Shown here one piece after another: positions 1 through 13,947 of a stretch of DNA of 64,000 bases. The position numbers and the translations under genes were made by a program. The notes beneath the pieces are model-generated. The model ran no database searches. It was given only the letters and a program-made list of their open reading frames with translations, and was not told where the DNA came from. The stretch is from Entophlyctis helioformis (lineage: Eukaryota > Chytridiomycota > Chytridiomycetes > Chytridiales > Chytriomycetaceae). Location: positions 124,001-188,000 of the forward strand of contig JAHLKH010000019.1 of assembly GCA_025526915.1 (NCBI GenBank), written 5' to 3'. Positions within the stretch are counted from its first letter, which is position 1. Every line of letters begins with the position of its first letter.

Positions 1-886
1 GAACCATTCGTCGACGGCAAGCAGCAGCACACAGAGCCATCCAGGCCGGTCGCGCTCAACTCCCGGCGCAGTCGATCCGATCCCAATCTTGCGCGCACTG
101 TGCACAGGCTTCTATGTCAACACGGCCAAACGCCACCCGCAACGTCCATTCTTCTTTCCGTATCTGGCGTCGGGTGGAGCGGGCACCACCGACACGTCCA
201 CCAGCAGCGCGCAGCTCGTCGCGCTCCACATCCATCCACAGTCCGCACTCGCCTCGGACGACCCTGTCCATCAGCAGCGGCTGGACTGGGTCATCTACAA
301 CGACGTGCAGTATGTCAACCGCGCCAACATGCGCGTCGTCAGCCGCATCGACTTTTCCATGGTCCAAGTCCTGCTTGGACGCAACAAGCTCATGGACGAG
401 CGGCAGCTGATGAGACGCGCTAGCCTCTCGCCTGTGCGGTCACTGTCTGCCTTGGAAACGACCGGGTCTATCGACTCTGCTGCAGGGCCAGCAGGCGCCG
501 CGATGGGAAGGCGGCTGAGTTGGGTCGATATGGCAGCCAAGGAAGAGGCCGATCAAACGGCTGCGACGGCCATTGATGGCGGTGATGGAGACGCCAGGAG
601 CAGTCGGCAGCCAGCAGCGTCGGGATCGATGGCGAGTTTGAGCTGGTACGTGAGGTGCTGGATGAGCAGCATCACGTGGAACGCGAGACGGGTCCTCAAG
701 ATGAAATGCTGCGGCTCCATTGCGGCCCGCTTCCCAGTTCGGAAACATCGAGCCTGTCGCTGCATCATCCCATCACCACGATGGACCGCCCAAGCGATCA
801 GCAGAGGAGATGGAACGGCAGGCAAAGCTGGACGAAGCCAGAGAGCGGTATTTGCAACGCAAGAAACAGAAAAAGTAGTAAAAAGT
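1..886 (+). CDS. DEAH-box RNA helicase, C-terminal fragment
   Basis: The gene enters from the left edge, so only the C-terminal part is present. Residues encoded at about 89-380 read CTGFYVNTAKRH, then ALHIHPQSAL, then DWVIYNDVQY and MRVVSRIDF. This is the order of the OB-fold region (DUF1605) that follows the helicase core in DEAH-box ATPases such as DHX15, DHX35 and DHX40. None of the catalytic motifs are in the window, so the subfamily is open. The coding signal moves from frame 2 (to about 580) to frame 1 (about 583-700, containing EFELVREVLDEQHHVERE) to frame 3 (about 702-886). It ends in a basic tail LDEARERYLQRKKQKK and a stop at 884-886. Both steps are -1 and no intron fits, so I treat them as likely sequence errors. 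The gene converges on the next one with about 100 bp between stops. The family call is firm; the exact paralogue is not. Confidence 0.72.
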
Positions 887-989
887 AGCCCTGTTGTTCC
901 TTTTTCTCCAACCCTCTGTCCACACGCTCTCCAAGGCACAGTCATCCCACACGCCACACGCTAGCCCACATCCGCCATCTCTGATGCCG

Positions 990-2375
990 TCACTCTTTGC
1001 CGTGGCAGTTGAGAATGTCTTGGATGGGGGTCGAGAAGGCCGAGTGCTTTCCAAACCGAATGGCCGCGGGCGACGCGTGGTGCTGATGCACCTGTCCGCG
1101 CGGTGTCCGACGACATCGCGCACCGACAGGGCTCCGCCCGCCGCCTCTTCAGCGTTTGCGCGATCCTGTGCCTGCGCTTCTGCCTCGGCCTCGTCGGCGT
1201 CCTGCTCAAAGCGCACATGCGGGTGCGACTCTTGCTCGTACGAGTACCGCTTGTCGTCCACGTGCTTGCCGTGGCCGCGTGCGTGCAGCACCGTCGCCGG
1301 CGTGGAGCAGATGGCTGTTCCGCTTCCCTTGGCCGCGAAATCGGTCCAGAAGGTGATTGGACGTGCGTACTTGTCAAGCTCCTCCTGTGCGAGTCATCCA
1401 GCCATCCATCCATCCATCCATCCAGTCGTATCGTGTCAGCAAGGCATGCGCCACAACGACGCAATCCTGCCCAACCCCCCATCCACTTGCCTTGTCTGGC
1501 ATGGACGATCCTGGACATTGGAAAAAAGTCAGTTTGCCAACTCCATGACCCCCGACAGCAACATCACGCCGCCATCCAAGGCACAGGCGACTCACCAAGC
1601 TTGTTGAGCGGACCATAGACATCCGAATGCGAGAAATCGTCCTTGGTCGTCGACAGCCACTCCTTGGACGAGCTTGGCTGCTGCAGAGGCTCGGTCTGTG
1701 ACTTGCTGCAGAGGCAGGTTCCAGAACCCGGCCCAAGCAGCGGCGGCAACCCCCACTGGTCAGTTGGCATGCCACGGCAACCGTCTCTTGCAAAACGACA
1801 CGTCCAGGGCATTCTGCATGCATACATGGCCAGTTTGAGCAGCTCGGCTTCCATGAGCTGGCGGCGTTTGCCGAGATTCACTTTGGACGGATCGGGACGC
1901 GAGATGGCTGCATACGCCTCCTTGGTGGTGGTTTGGGTCGGGCGGTTTCCGCCTGGGTGCGTGAGAATGTCCTTGATGGCGATGATGATGGCAATCGGGC
2001 AGAAGCGAGCGCAGCATGCATAGCAGTGTGAGTTGGGGACGATGTCCTGCAGACCCTTGGGCTGCTTTGCGATGCCAGCATCGGCAGCTGGACCAGCGAT
2101 ACAGGCCATGTGTCGTGCAGTGGGACGAGACAGGATGGCGCTCATCCAGAAAGCAGCACGCTCGGCGCACGCGCGTTTCTGCAGTTGGCATGGCTGGCAA
2201 GCGCAGGACAGGCTGATCCAGCACGGCTCACCTTGTGGCCGTTGCGGCTCAGCTTGGCAATGTCGGAGCGCTCTTGGATAACCACATCGCCAATGGCACG
2301 CTCCTCGACCCAGTTCTCAAGCAGGGTCGCGCCAACGCCGTGATGGCGGTTCCAGTCCGTTCCCTGGTGGATCAT
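990..2375 (-). CDS. SPAG8: SPAG8-like axonemal (microtubule inner) protein
   Basis: About 271 residues from five exons: 2375-2232, 1971-1826, 1705-1596, a 20-nt exon 1510-1491, and 1384-990. The order of short motifs follows animal SPAG8: LLENWVEERA near the N-terminus, a glycine-histidine step, TTTKEAYAAI, LGKRRQLMEAELLKLA, STTKDDFSHSD, YARPITFW and a C-terminal RFGKHSAFSTPIQDIL. SPAG8 is a structural protein inside ciliary doublet microtubules, so its presence implies flagellated zoospores. The intron at 1490-1385 is GC-AG (donor AAG then gcaagt) and holds a CCAT microsatellite. The last exon changes frame once near 1060-1080; the third frame carries the conserved FSTP segment and gives the stop at 992-990. 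The gene diverges from the kinase gene, with 246 bp between start codons. The start ATG is at 2375. The exon model is manual, and the family is inferred from motif order rather than an alignment. Confidence 0.66.
1401..1425. repeat. CCAT microsatellite in a SPAG8 intron
   Basis: Six tandem ccat units within the 106-bp GC-AG intron of the SPAG8-like gene. No other role is visible. Confidence 0.85.
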
Positions 2376-2621
2376 AGTGAGGGTGTCGCGTGTTAAGCAA
2401 ACCAGCCAAGACGCGTTTCGTGAACTTCAAATGAGGTCGGCGGATATCCACGGCCGTGCGGCTCCTTCACTGTCTGGATTCGAATATTCGCCTTGCCGCC
2501 ACAACAGCAGCACGCATCAGCATATCGTCTGGGTGTCGCTGACAGTCCCAACCAGACCCCCATAAGCAGTCCGGACCTCCACACACGACACAGCACACCG
2601 GCCGGGCACTGTATACGACAC

Positions 2622-5237
<2,616 letters not shown>

Positions 5238-5375
5238 CCGCCTCGGTGTGCTGGCTTTTGTGACAATAACATCGACCATTTCTCCATCCCTCCCTCCCTC
5301 CCCGCACTGTCCACCTCATATTGTCGTTGGTCTGGCTGCCTGTGCACCAACGGCGTCGATCATGTCCTTGCCCAT

Positions 5376-6774
5376 TCATTTGTGCCTGGTTAGAGCGTGC
5401 ACGCGGCTAGACTGATCCTTCTTGGCGGTTTGCATGACAAGCACAATGGGCACATGGTCGCTTGCACCGTAAACCTCGCTGCGGATATCTGCATCGAGAA
5501 TGCGATCCTTGAGCGCGTGCGACACCACAAAGTAGTCCAGTCTGCATGCACGGGCCAGTGCGATGAGCCATGCCATATCAAGTCAGCCACGAGTCGCGCC
5601 AGACAAACAAACCACGGGCGAGTGCCATGGAGTACGCGTACCGCCAGCCGAGGTTCTTGGAGCGGCACGCAAACCGATACGAAAAGTACGTGTAGCGGCC
5701 CGTGGCGTCTGGATGGCGATCGCGGAACGTGTCGAGCATGTCCAGCTCTGTGAGAACGCGTCCAAAATCCTCGCGCTCCTGCGGTGTGAATCCTGCCGTC
5801 TTAGTGTTGGTCTTGGGCCGTGCCAGATCCACCTCGTTGTGCGCCACGTTGATGTCGCCTGTCCAGACCACCGGCTTGGTGTCCTGCAAGCCCTTGAGAA
5901 ACGCTTGCAGCTTGGCGTAATGGTCGTGTTTGAGCGCCAGCCGCTCGAGCTGCTGCCCTGCATTGACAATGTACGACGCAACCAAGAACCACTCTGGCCA
6001 TCCACACGCACACACAAGCAGACAGACGAGTCAGTCGGCCTGCATGATCGTGCTGGACTGGGTACCGCTGCACAGGCTCTTGAGCGGATCACCTTCAAAC
6101 TCGAGAATGATGAAGCGGCCCTCGTCGTCAAGGTCCTTGTCGCCGATCGTGTACCTGACCGAGATGGGCTTGACCTTGGACCACACTGCGGTCCCTGAGT
6201 ACCCCTTCTTGGCCGTGCACACGGACCAGTACCTGTCACTTGGCGATCAGCACAAACAACAAGCAGACTCACAACAGACTGCACGCACGTACTGGTGCGG
6301 ATACAGCTTGGAGCGGGCCGTGTCCGAAGCCGGCTGGCTGCTGAGCTTGGTCTCCTGGATGCACACAATGTCTGCATCCTCGGCCTCGATGTACCGCATC
6401 ATGCCCTTCTTGACGGCGGCATTGAAGCCAGCCACGTTCCAGGACACGAGCTTGAGCGAGCCTGCCGGTGCACGAGCAAAGGCCATGGCCGTCGGCAGCG
6501 TGGTGTTGGTGGGATGCACGACGGCATCTGCTGCTGCACTTGATCCAGCAGGAGCCGATGCTGATGCTGAAGCAGCACTTGGATCGCTGGCCGTGCTGGC
6601 CGTGTCTGCCGCCTGTGATGAACGCTGTTTCTTGGCAGATGCTGGCGCTTGCTCCTTGGCGCTACGCAGCCGCTTGCTGGGAGTGGTGGTGTCTGCAGCA
6701 GCATCGCGGGCATCGCGGGCATCGGCCGGCTCGTCGTCAGCAGTTGGTTGCGGGCCTGCCCTTGCTCTGGTCAT
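5376..6774 (-). CDS. APEX1: APE1/exonuclease III-type AP endonuclease
   Basis: Four exons (6774-6293, 6232-6093, 5993-5642, 5541-5376) give about 379 residues with all frames intact. After a Ser/Ala/Lys-rich N-terminal region (a likely nuclear signal, SKRLRSAK) the EEP nuclease fold follows: [21 protein letters not shown] (metal-binding Glu), [27 protein letters not shown] (catalytic Asp/Asn), [10 protein letters not shown] and a final SDHVPIVL (catalytic His). It cleaves DNA at abasic sites in base excision repair. The Apn2-type C-terminal zinc finger is absent, so the compact APE1/ExoIII form fits better. I chose the ATG at 6774; the frame stays open upstream to 6969, which would add a Pro/Ala-rich leader. 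Introns have good donors (gtacgt twice). The gene diverges from the EAF gene. Confidence 0.93.
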
Positions 6775-7144
6775 CGATGAGAGTTGCCGTGCGGGTGGGA
6801 GCGTCGCTGCAACGGAAATCCGCGCAGGGCGACAGCGGCCAGCCGGCGAATGGCGGGCGTGGGCGGCAGCAGGGCCGAGGGGCCAAGGCATGGGGCGCAG
6901 GCAGCTCGGGCCGGGCGGCAGAGGAGCAGGCGCAGGCGCAGGCTCAGCGGCGGGAGCATACTGCACCATCCGATGTGCGTGGGCGTGAGCAGAAGCCGCA
7001 GCGTGCGGGCGATTGCAGGTGCCATTGCACGGCAGGCGGCAGAGAGCGGGCGTGGACTAACTTGTGGCTGGCTGGCATGCGTGCGTGCGGTGGCCGTGGG
7101 CCGTGGGCACTCTGCGGCGTGCGGCGTGCGGCGTGCGGCGGCAG

Positions 7145-7320
7145 ACCACGGCAAGCCCGAGTCCATCAACCACGCACGGCCCGGCGCTCTGTACAAGGCC
7201 AATCGCGGCAGCAGCGCCAGCGACAACTGGTGCCTGGATCTCGAAAGCACGCAGGTGGGCGGCCTTGCCCGAGGCTGCGCTTGCGCCGCCTGGCCGCAGC
7301 AGATCGACTGACGGCTGCGA

Positions 7321-7351
<31 letters not shown>

Positions 7352-8810
7352 CATGTGTCGCTGTGTATGTCGCTGTGCATGCCTTGGCAGAGCCCCGATC
7401 ACATCCACCACTTCACGGCGCCGCTCGTCGATGGCAAGGACGTCGACTGCCTGCTTGTGTACGACCCGCAATCCCAGGTCAGATCCGCCTTGCGTTGAGT
7501 AAGCGCATGCTGGCCAGCTGGCCGTGCTCTGCTGATGCGCGCGAGGCCAGCGATCTGCAGACTGCGCGGCACTGTCGACGCGATGCCGCACGATGCTGAC
7601 CGTGCCGCTGCCATCCGACAGTCGTACGTCCTTGAGCGCGCAAGTGCGTCGTTCCACTTCCAGTATCAACGGCCACAGAGCCGTGCCCATCGAACCGAGC
7701 CCAACCCCTCTGACTCGCCCAGCGGCAAGATGACCAACAGCCCCATGCTTGCGCCGTCCAAAGGTGCATTGCGCTCCATGGCCACGACGTCGCCCAGCCT
7801 CGGCCAGCTGCATCTGCCGCCTCATCTGCCGCCACATCAGGCACCGTCCTCGGCATGGACGCATAGCAGCGCCGTCGAGACGTTTGATCTCGATGGGCCT
7901 CCTGTCCACGACAAGAGCGCCGTGCACTCTCAGACGCGATCCCAACCACTGCAGCCTTCGCAGATCTTCCAATTCCAGCCGCCCCAGCCGCCCCAGCCTC
8001 CACAACAGCCCCAACAGTCCCAAAAGCCACAGCCAGCCCAGCAAGCGCAAGACGAAATGGAAGACGACGAGTTTGGGCTGGACGAGCTGCTGGCAGACAT
8101 GGATGAGGACACGCCAGACGAAGCCTCGAGCCCTGTTCGCAATGCAGCCAATCCTGGCCGTGCTCCGTCTGCCGCATCCCCGTCCTTCATGGACACGTCG
8201 TCCCACACGGAGCAGGCCGGGCCTGGACGGATGACTCACGGGCTCGTGCTGCCGCGTGCGATGCCGTCCAGCACTGCTGCCGCATCTGGGTATCCTAGCT
8301 CGGCGTCGGATCGCCACTCGCCAGCCAAGTCAGCCACGCCAACCAAGGCATCCACAGTAGGACGGGCCCCAAAACCGTCATCATCAGCAGCAGCACCAGC
8401 AGCACCAGCAGCAGTCACACTCTCACTACCATCAAACGAACGAGCAGCAGGCGTGCCCGTGTCTGTTGCCGAGAGCATCGACTCCAATCCAGAGACGTCG
8501 TCGCGGCTCGGGACGTCTGGCGACGAGTGGGACGAGATGGATCTGTCGTATGCAACCACCGAGTCGCCCAAGCAGCCGGCATTGTCGACACTGCTCGAGT
8601 CGCGCGACAGCCCGTCGTTATCGCCACCGCACCAACCCAATCCAGTGGTGCGGCCCGTCATGACCGGCGGGCCGATCTCGCTCTCGGCGTTTGACGGTAA
8701 GTGCCCTGGACCATGCCATGTCTGCTGCGGGTGCATGGTGCTGACAACAGACTGCCTGCGGATGAGCAGGCGGCGACAGTGACGAAGGATCGTCGTCTGA
8801 TGACGACTAG
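7145..8810 (+). CDS. EAF: ELL-associated factor (EAF) family transcription elongation protein
   Basis: Recognised exons are 7145-7254, 7391-7477, 7622-8696 and 8770-8810, coding about 437 residues. The EAF N-terminal fold is visible as KPESINHARPGALYK, then FTAPLVDGKDVDCLLVYDP and, after an intron, SYVLERASASFHFQY. In the family this region binds ELL-type elongation factors and stimulates RNA polymerase II. The rest is a Pro/Gln/Ser-rich region with an acidic patch EMEDDEFGLDELLADMDED, and the last exon encodes an acidic Ser/Asp tail. The first exon(s), expected to hold the start and the first beta-strand, lie in the GC-rich stretch 6775-7144 and I could not place them, so the 5' end is incomplete. 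The intron at 7255-7390 contains a TG microsatellite. An AATAAA lies 8 bp after the stop. Family confidence is good but rests on motif recognition. Confidence 0.72.
7321..7351. repeat. TG microsatellite in an EAF intron
   Basis: An almost uninterrupted TG run within the 136-bp intron 7255-7390 of the EAF gene, 40 bp upstream of the acceptor. Confidence 0.85.
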
Positions 8811-8817
8811 TGTATCC

Positions 8818-8823
8818 AATAAA
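8818..8823 (+). promoter_or_regulatory. Polyadenylation signal of the EAF gene
   Basis: A canonical AATAAA starts 8 bp after the TAG stop of the EAF gene and 43 bp before the MSP1 start codon. It is the clearest poly(A) hexamer I found next to a stop codon in the window. It implies that the EAF 3' end and the MSP1 promoter share only a few tens of base pairs. Confidence 0.6.
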
Positions 8824-8865
8824 CGCACTTCTTTCCTTACAAGTGACCAGTGACCGACTGATCGA

Positions 8866-10617
8866 ATGCCGCCTGTCGCCAAGTCGTTTTGGACGCCGAC
8901 GACCAAGAAGCTCGTGCTGGATGGTGCGTGCATGCGTGCATGGGTGCATGCGCACCATATGCCAGACGGGCAGACAAGCAGCCATCCAGCCAGCCGCATG
9001 TGCCTCTAACAACCATCGCTGCTCGCTTGGCCGCCGACAGTGACGCTGCTGGCGCTGTCGCAAGTCGCCCTGTTCTATGGCGTCAAGTGGGTCATGGCAT
9101 CGCTCGACCCCATGCGCAAGAAGCGTGAGGATGCCAAGTCCAAGAGCAGCCGGATCCTCAGCAAGCTTGGTGTACGGCCCGCCCCCGCGCATGCGGCTCT
9201 CTTGCCCTCCCTGTGCATCCTGTGCATCCTGCGCAACTGACACACATCCAGTGGAAGGATCTCAAGCTCAGCGAGCACGAGGAGATCATTGCCGGCGAGA
9301 TTGTGTGGCCCGAGGACCTGAACGTTTCCTTTGAAGGTTGGCCGTCTATGCAGCTGTCCCTCCCTGGCCGACGGGCCGACGTACTGACTCGCATTCGCAG
9401 ATATCGGCGGCCTTGAGCCCATCATCGACTCGCTCAAGGAGTCGGTCATCTACCCGCTGATCTACCCTGACCTGTTTGCATCGGCATCCAGCCTGCTCGG
9501 CCCGCCCAAGGGCGTGCTCTTGTACGGCCCGCCAGGTGTGTTGCACCCGTAAAAGCCCACAAGCCGGCTGCGATCACCTGGCACGCTGCTGACAGCTTGA
9601 ACCTGGATGACGGGCCTGGATGACGAATCGCTAGGTTGTGGCAAGACCATGCTTGCCAAGGCACTGGCAAAGGAGTCGGGTGCAGCCTTTATCAACCTGC
9701 ACGTTTCGACGCTGACTGAGAAATGGGTATGTTTCTATGATCCTCGCTCAACTGGCATCCTGGCTGACGCGACTGACGCATGGCATGACCCAGTTTGGAG
9801 AGTCGCAAAAGCTCGTGCACGCGCTCTTCTCGCTTGCCAAGAAGCTCCAGCCGACCATCATCTTCATTGACGAGATTGACTCGTTCCTGCGTGAGCGCAA
9901 GAGCAACGACCACGAAGCCACGTCCATGATGAAGGCCGAGTTCATGACGCTCTGGGACGGCCTGGCCTCTGGAGACTCTGGCCGCATCATTGTCCTTGGT
10001 AGGCCAGATGCACAGCCTGCTTGGCAACCACGCGTCTGAGCATGGGCTCGCGACTGACGCGAGTGACGCTACAGGTGCTACTAACCGCCCCACGGATCTT
10101 GACAAGGCCATTCTGCGCCGCATGCCCAAACGGTTTGCGATCAGCCTGCCCGACAAGGAGCAGCGCAGCAAGGTTCTGAGACTGGTGAGCGCGTCTTGAC
10201 ATGCCCACACCACACGATGCCCTTTGTTTGGCCAGTCAGAGTAACCATGCTGCCGTGATGTGCGCGACGGCATGCCAGCTTCTCAAGAAGATCAACCTCG
10301 AGGAAGGCTTTGACTTTGACGTGATTGCCGAGCGCACGGTGGGCTACTCGAGCAGCGACCTCAAGGAACTGTGCCGCAATGCCGTCATGATTCCCGTGCG
10401 CGAGGGAATCAGAAGTCTGAACGGCGACGTCAAGGACGCTGATGCCAAGGTACGCCTAGCCTCTGCTGTTTGTGCAGCCGTGTCTGTGTGCTGACGCTGG
10501 CTGCCATGGCGACAGTCTATTTACATCCGCTATGTCGGCATGGCCGACTTTTTCGCACTGGACTCCAATCTGTATGACAGCGGCGTTCTCCCGGACGGGC
10601 CAACGGATCTCGACTGA
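8866..10617 (+). CDS. MSP1: MSP1/ATAD1 outer-membrane AAA ATPase (protein extractase)
   Basis: Nine exons (8866-8923, 9041-9171, 9252-9336, 9401-9535, 9635-9726, 9794-9998, 10075-10184, 10279-10449, 10516-10617) give 362 residues in one uninterrupted frame, about the usual length. An N-terminal membrane segment ([17 protein letters not shown]) anchors it in the mitochondrial outer and peroxisomal membranes. The AAA core shows [20 protein letters not shown], Walker [15 protein letters not shown] (split by intron 4), pore-loop KWFGES, Walker [33 protein letters not shown] with the arginine fingers, and the sensor-2 region [11 protein letters not shown]. The enzyme pulls mislocalised tail-anchored proteins out of the membrane. 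In this window it is one of the best-preserved long genes: all eight introns are GT-AG and no frame correction is needed. Confidence 0.95.
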
Positions 10618-10718
10618 TGTGTCCTGGAAAACGACAATGGGATACAGTCGTGGATGTTTGCAATGAAGGGAGCACGGTGTTCATGGAGGTGTGATGAGAC
10701 GGGGTGGATGGCAGATGC

Positions 10719-13700
10719 TCACAAGACGACGCCGCTGTCGGCCGGAACTTGCAGATCGTGCACCAGAGCATCCAGCTCTTCAAAGATGAACGGCGTATCT
10801 GCGCTGCCCGTGCTGCCGTGCCGTGCGCCATGCGCGTGCCCAGCCTTGCCAGCAAGCGTGTTGCCTGGCATCCCGGGCGTGCTGTCGGACAGAGTGCCCG
10901 TCAACACACATGTCGTGAAGATGGACTTGCCATGGCCGTTCTCTGGCTGGCCAACGACAACGCGACCCAGCTCGCGCAAGATACGGCACAGGAGCACGTG
11001 TGGCTGCTCGGGCGGCTGCGGGTACACGTCTGACCCGCGCTGGCTTGGCTGCGAGGACAGGGATGCCAGCGACTGAGCAGTCACAAGCCCCCTGCCACCC
11101 GGCCCGCTGTGCCCGTCCCCGGCAACGTGTCCGCCTTCACGGCTCTTCCGGCTCATCGCGGCCCGTCCAGCGGCCGCCATGCGTTTCAAGTTTTCCAGGA
11201 TCGATCCGGGGAGGGCCGACACGGGCAGACGGCGACTCTCTCGTTTCTGGATCCACCGCCGCGTATCCTGCACCACAAGCCCGAGCGTCTGTTCCGTGTT
11301 GGCATTGACGCGCGCGATCAGCTCCTGTAGCGCCGTGTCGACGCTGCCCAGGTTGCGGTACCTGCCCGCGCGGAGCCGTGTTTCGCGGGTGAGACAGAGG
11401 AGTGGCACGGCTCTGACGGCCGGCGGTGGCGACATGGACGGCGCGAGCCGCGATGCGATGGCGTGGCTGACGGGCACGGACACGTGCACGTTGTTGGCAT
11501 CGATCGTGATGGCGAATGCGTCTGCGCGGCCGTGTGGCGGGGAGGCGTGCACGGATAGCTGCAGGCGCTGGCGGAGCTCGGCGAGCACTTGCCATACGCG
11601 TGACAGGCCGTGTGTGGAGATGCCGGTTGCGCGCTCGGCAACAAACGGCACGACGAAACCCGTCTCTTCCAAATAGGGCCAGACGGCCGTCTCGAACTGG
11701 CGCTGGTAGTCTTGCGGCTCGTGCCCGTGTCTCGGGGATGCGGTCGACGACGGCCGGTGCTGGCTGTTTGGACTTGTCGGTGATGGTCTTACAGGCGAGG
11801 ATTGACTGGACGGATACGGCCATGACGTGCGTGGGCTGTATGTATAGCCATCATCGCCATGCAGCTCGTCAGTGCCGCGATCGCCGTCTTCTCCATCCTC
11901 CTGGCCACCGCTTGTCCACGCATTCACTGTCCGTGCAAAGACGGCCGCAATCACCGAGACCAGCTTGAGCGTCAGGGGGTCAAAGAGCAGCTGCGTCGAC
12001 CAGGCCAGATCAGCAATGCGGTCGGTGTGGGGGACTTGGTCTGGCTCGAGCTCCTGCATCAGAAGCGTCGCTCGCTGCACGATGCACACCATGACGTCGC
12101 ACAGCTCTTCGACAGACTTAGCGCCAGATCGCTCAATCGCCCTGCGAGACAGCGACAGCCGCGAGAGGTACACGTTCTGGACAGTCTGGATGGTGGCGTC
12201 AATGTCGCGAATGAGCGACTTGGACGCCGGCGAGATGCGGATCACGTCGGCCAAGAGCCGCGTGACTTGGCGGTTGATGAGTGTGACGACCTGGATGATA
12301 TGGTGGATGGCGTCGTTGATGCGCGTCATGGCTTGGCGGCTGTCGAGGTGTGTGGACAGAGCCAACGCGCGAATGCCGTCCATGCCCGACTGCATGGACG
12401 CCACCAGTTGGTTCAGACTCGTGACAACCGCCTTGAGCCCCAGCGACGTGAATGTCTTGTCGATATGCACAAACGACGGTCGCCCGTGGCTGCCGCCTTC
12501 GCGCACGCTGTCGGGCTGCAGACCCAGTTCGCCCAGATACAAGACACAGGCGTGGCTGTCGACGACTGCGTGTCCATGCAGGTCAGCCATGCATCTAGAA
12601 ACAGCAAAGTGGATAGACTCGCCCACCTGGATTCGGCATGCGATCGGTATGCTCAAGGCACATCAGACGACGGAACACCATCGTGGACAACGAGTCGTCA
12701 AAACCGTGCACTTCAACCTCTCTGTGTAGTTTGCGAGTGTCGTCAAGACGATCGCGAAACGTCTGCATGAGACGTTCGCGCAGCAGCCTGAGGATGCCAT
12801 GATGGCCCTCGACGTGATGGATGGATGCGTTTCCGTGCCAGGCACCCGATCGAGACTGGGATGAGTTGCCCGATGCTGCTGCTGATGTATGGCTTGTGCG
12901 CATGGCATTGCGTGCATGGTCTGTATCCAGAAAACAGGGATGGGCCGTTGGCGTGTCGTTGACACGGTCCAGCATCTCAGTGGCGCGCGTCTCGAGGGCA
13001 TCCAGCAGACGCAGGTACGCGGCTTTGGGCATCCGCGCCGACTCTGTGCTCAGATACATGTCCATTGGATGGCTGGTGGATGCCGACTGCAGACTGAATG
13101 CACGCACGGTGCTCCGAGGCGGAAACTCGATGGGAGTGCGGTCCTGCAGAGCGCCAAAACACAGTGGATCAGTTACAGTGCCCATGCCGCTCCTCAATCG
13201 ACGGTGGCAAGGAGCGTACACAGCGAACCAGATCCATCTCGCCGATGCTGGCTGGCGGATCAGCAGACATGGACGGTGCGGGCAGGAGAGGCAGTTGGAT
13301 GTCTGGCTCGAGAATGGCAGGCAGCACCGCGGCAGCAAACAGACGCAGTTCCGGCCGGCAGCCAAACACGAGACGCTCGGCCAGCAGCTCGATGCGGAGC
13401 ACAGGAACGTCTGACGACGCGGCGCGGTGGATGCAGTCTGGCGGCAGAACAAACAGCGTCTGGAACTCGACCGACCACGTGTGGACCGGCTGCTGGTCGG
13501 CTGGCTGGTCACGGGCAGAACTGCCGCGCAAGCTGCGGCTCTGCGGCTCGAACAGGTCGTCTGCGAAGCCGCTGTCTGTCGCGTTCGAGTGTGGCGTGCG
13601 TGTTGATGGTGGACGACCAAGGCACGCACGCCTCTGATGTTGCCAGCGGCATCCATGCTCCGTTGGACCAGCGGACTAGACGCGCACGGACAGCATCGCA

Positions 13701-13823
13701 GTCTGCGAGAATAGTCATATGCGGATGGTGGCTCTTGCTATTGCTGCTTCTGTGGCCGGTGCGTCCAAGCCTGCTGTCGCTCGCGGCATCGTCGAGCAAG
13801 CGCGCGCGGATGAGCAGATCCAT
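10719..13823 (-). CDS. Uncharacterised large protein, reading frame broken
   Basis: I do not recognise this protein. The minus strand carries coding-like sequence almost without gap from an ATG at 13823 (MDLLIRARLLDDAASDSRLG) to a stop at 10721-10719. The best frames are 13823-13530, then 13531-13170 (containing VEFQTLFVLPPDCIHRA), then about 13185-12620 (AAYLRLLDALETRATEMLDRV), then 12650-10719 as one open stretch of over 640 codons. The long C-terminal part is largely helical, with a hydrophobic segment near LLFDPLTLKLVSVIAAVFA, a Ser/Pro-rich linker and a helical stretch TALQELIARVNANTEQTLGL. No catalytic motif is visible. The frame steps have no intron that fits (the only candidate, near 12610, would be about 31 bp), so they resemble the indels in other genes here. 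It diverges from the Myb/SANT-like gene and converges on MSP1. Existence of a gene is likely; function is unknown. Confidence 0.55.
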
Positions 13824-13947
13824 TTGTTTGGAATTAAGACGTGTTTGATAGCCGGAATTGGAATTAGAATAGGAACTGGAATACAAATTGGAATACCGGG
13901 TCGTGTTCCGTTCCGCCCCTTAATCGAGGCTTAACCAAAACCGGACA
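13824..13947. promoter_or_regulatory. Divergent promoter region, 124 bp
   Basis: This 124-bp spacer separates the start codon of the unrecognised minus-strand gene from that of the Myb/SANT-like plus-strand gene. It is clearly AT-richer than its flanks, with gaatt/ggaat runs around 13848-13890. I see no certain TATA box. Both genes must start transcription within or very near it. Confidence 0.45.

Noticed and set aside
773..989. Extension of the SPAG8-like frame into the helicase gene
   Set aside because: The open frame continues, but the conserved C-terminal FSTP segment lies in another frame that stops at 990. The extension would overlap the helicase coding end.
6775..7144. Specific first exon of the EAF gene
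   Set aside because: Several ATG-led GC-rich frames are possible, but none shows the expected N-terminal strand, so I left the start open rather than pick one.
12605..12640. A short intron joining two frames of the unrecognised gene
   Set aside because: The only GT-AG pair would make an intron of about 31 bp, well below every other intron in this window.
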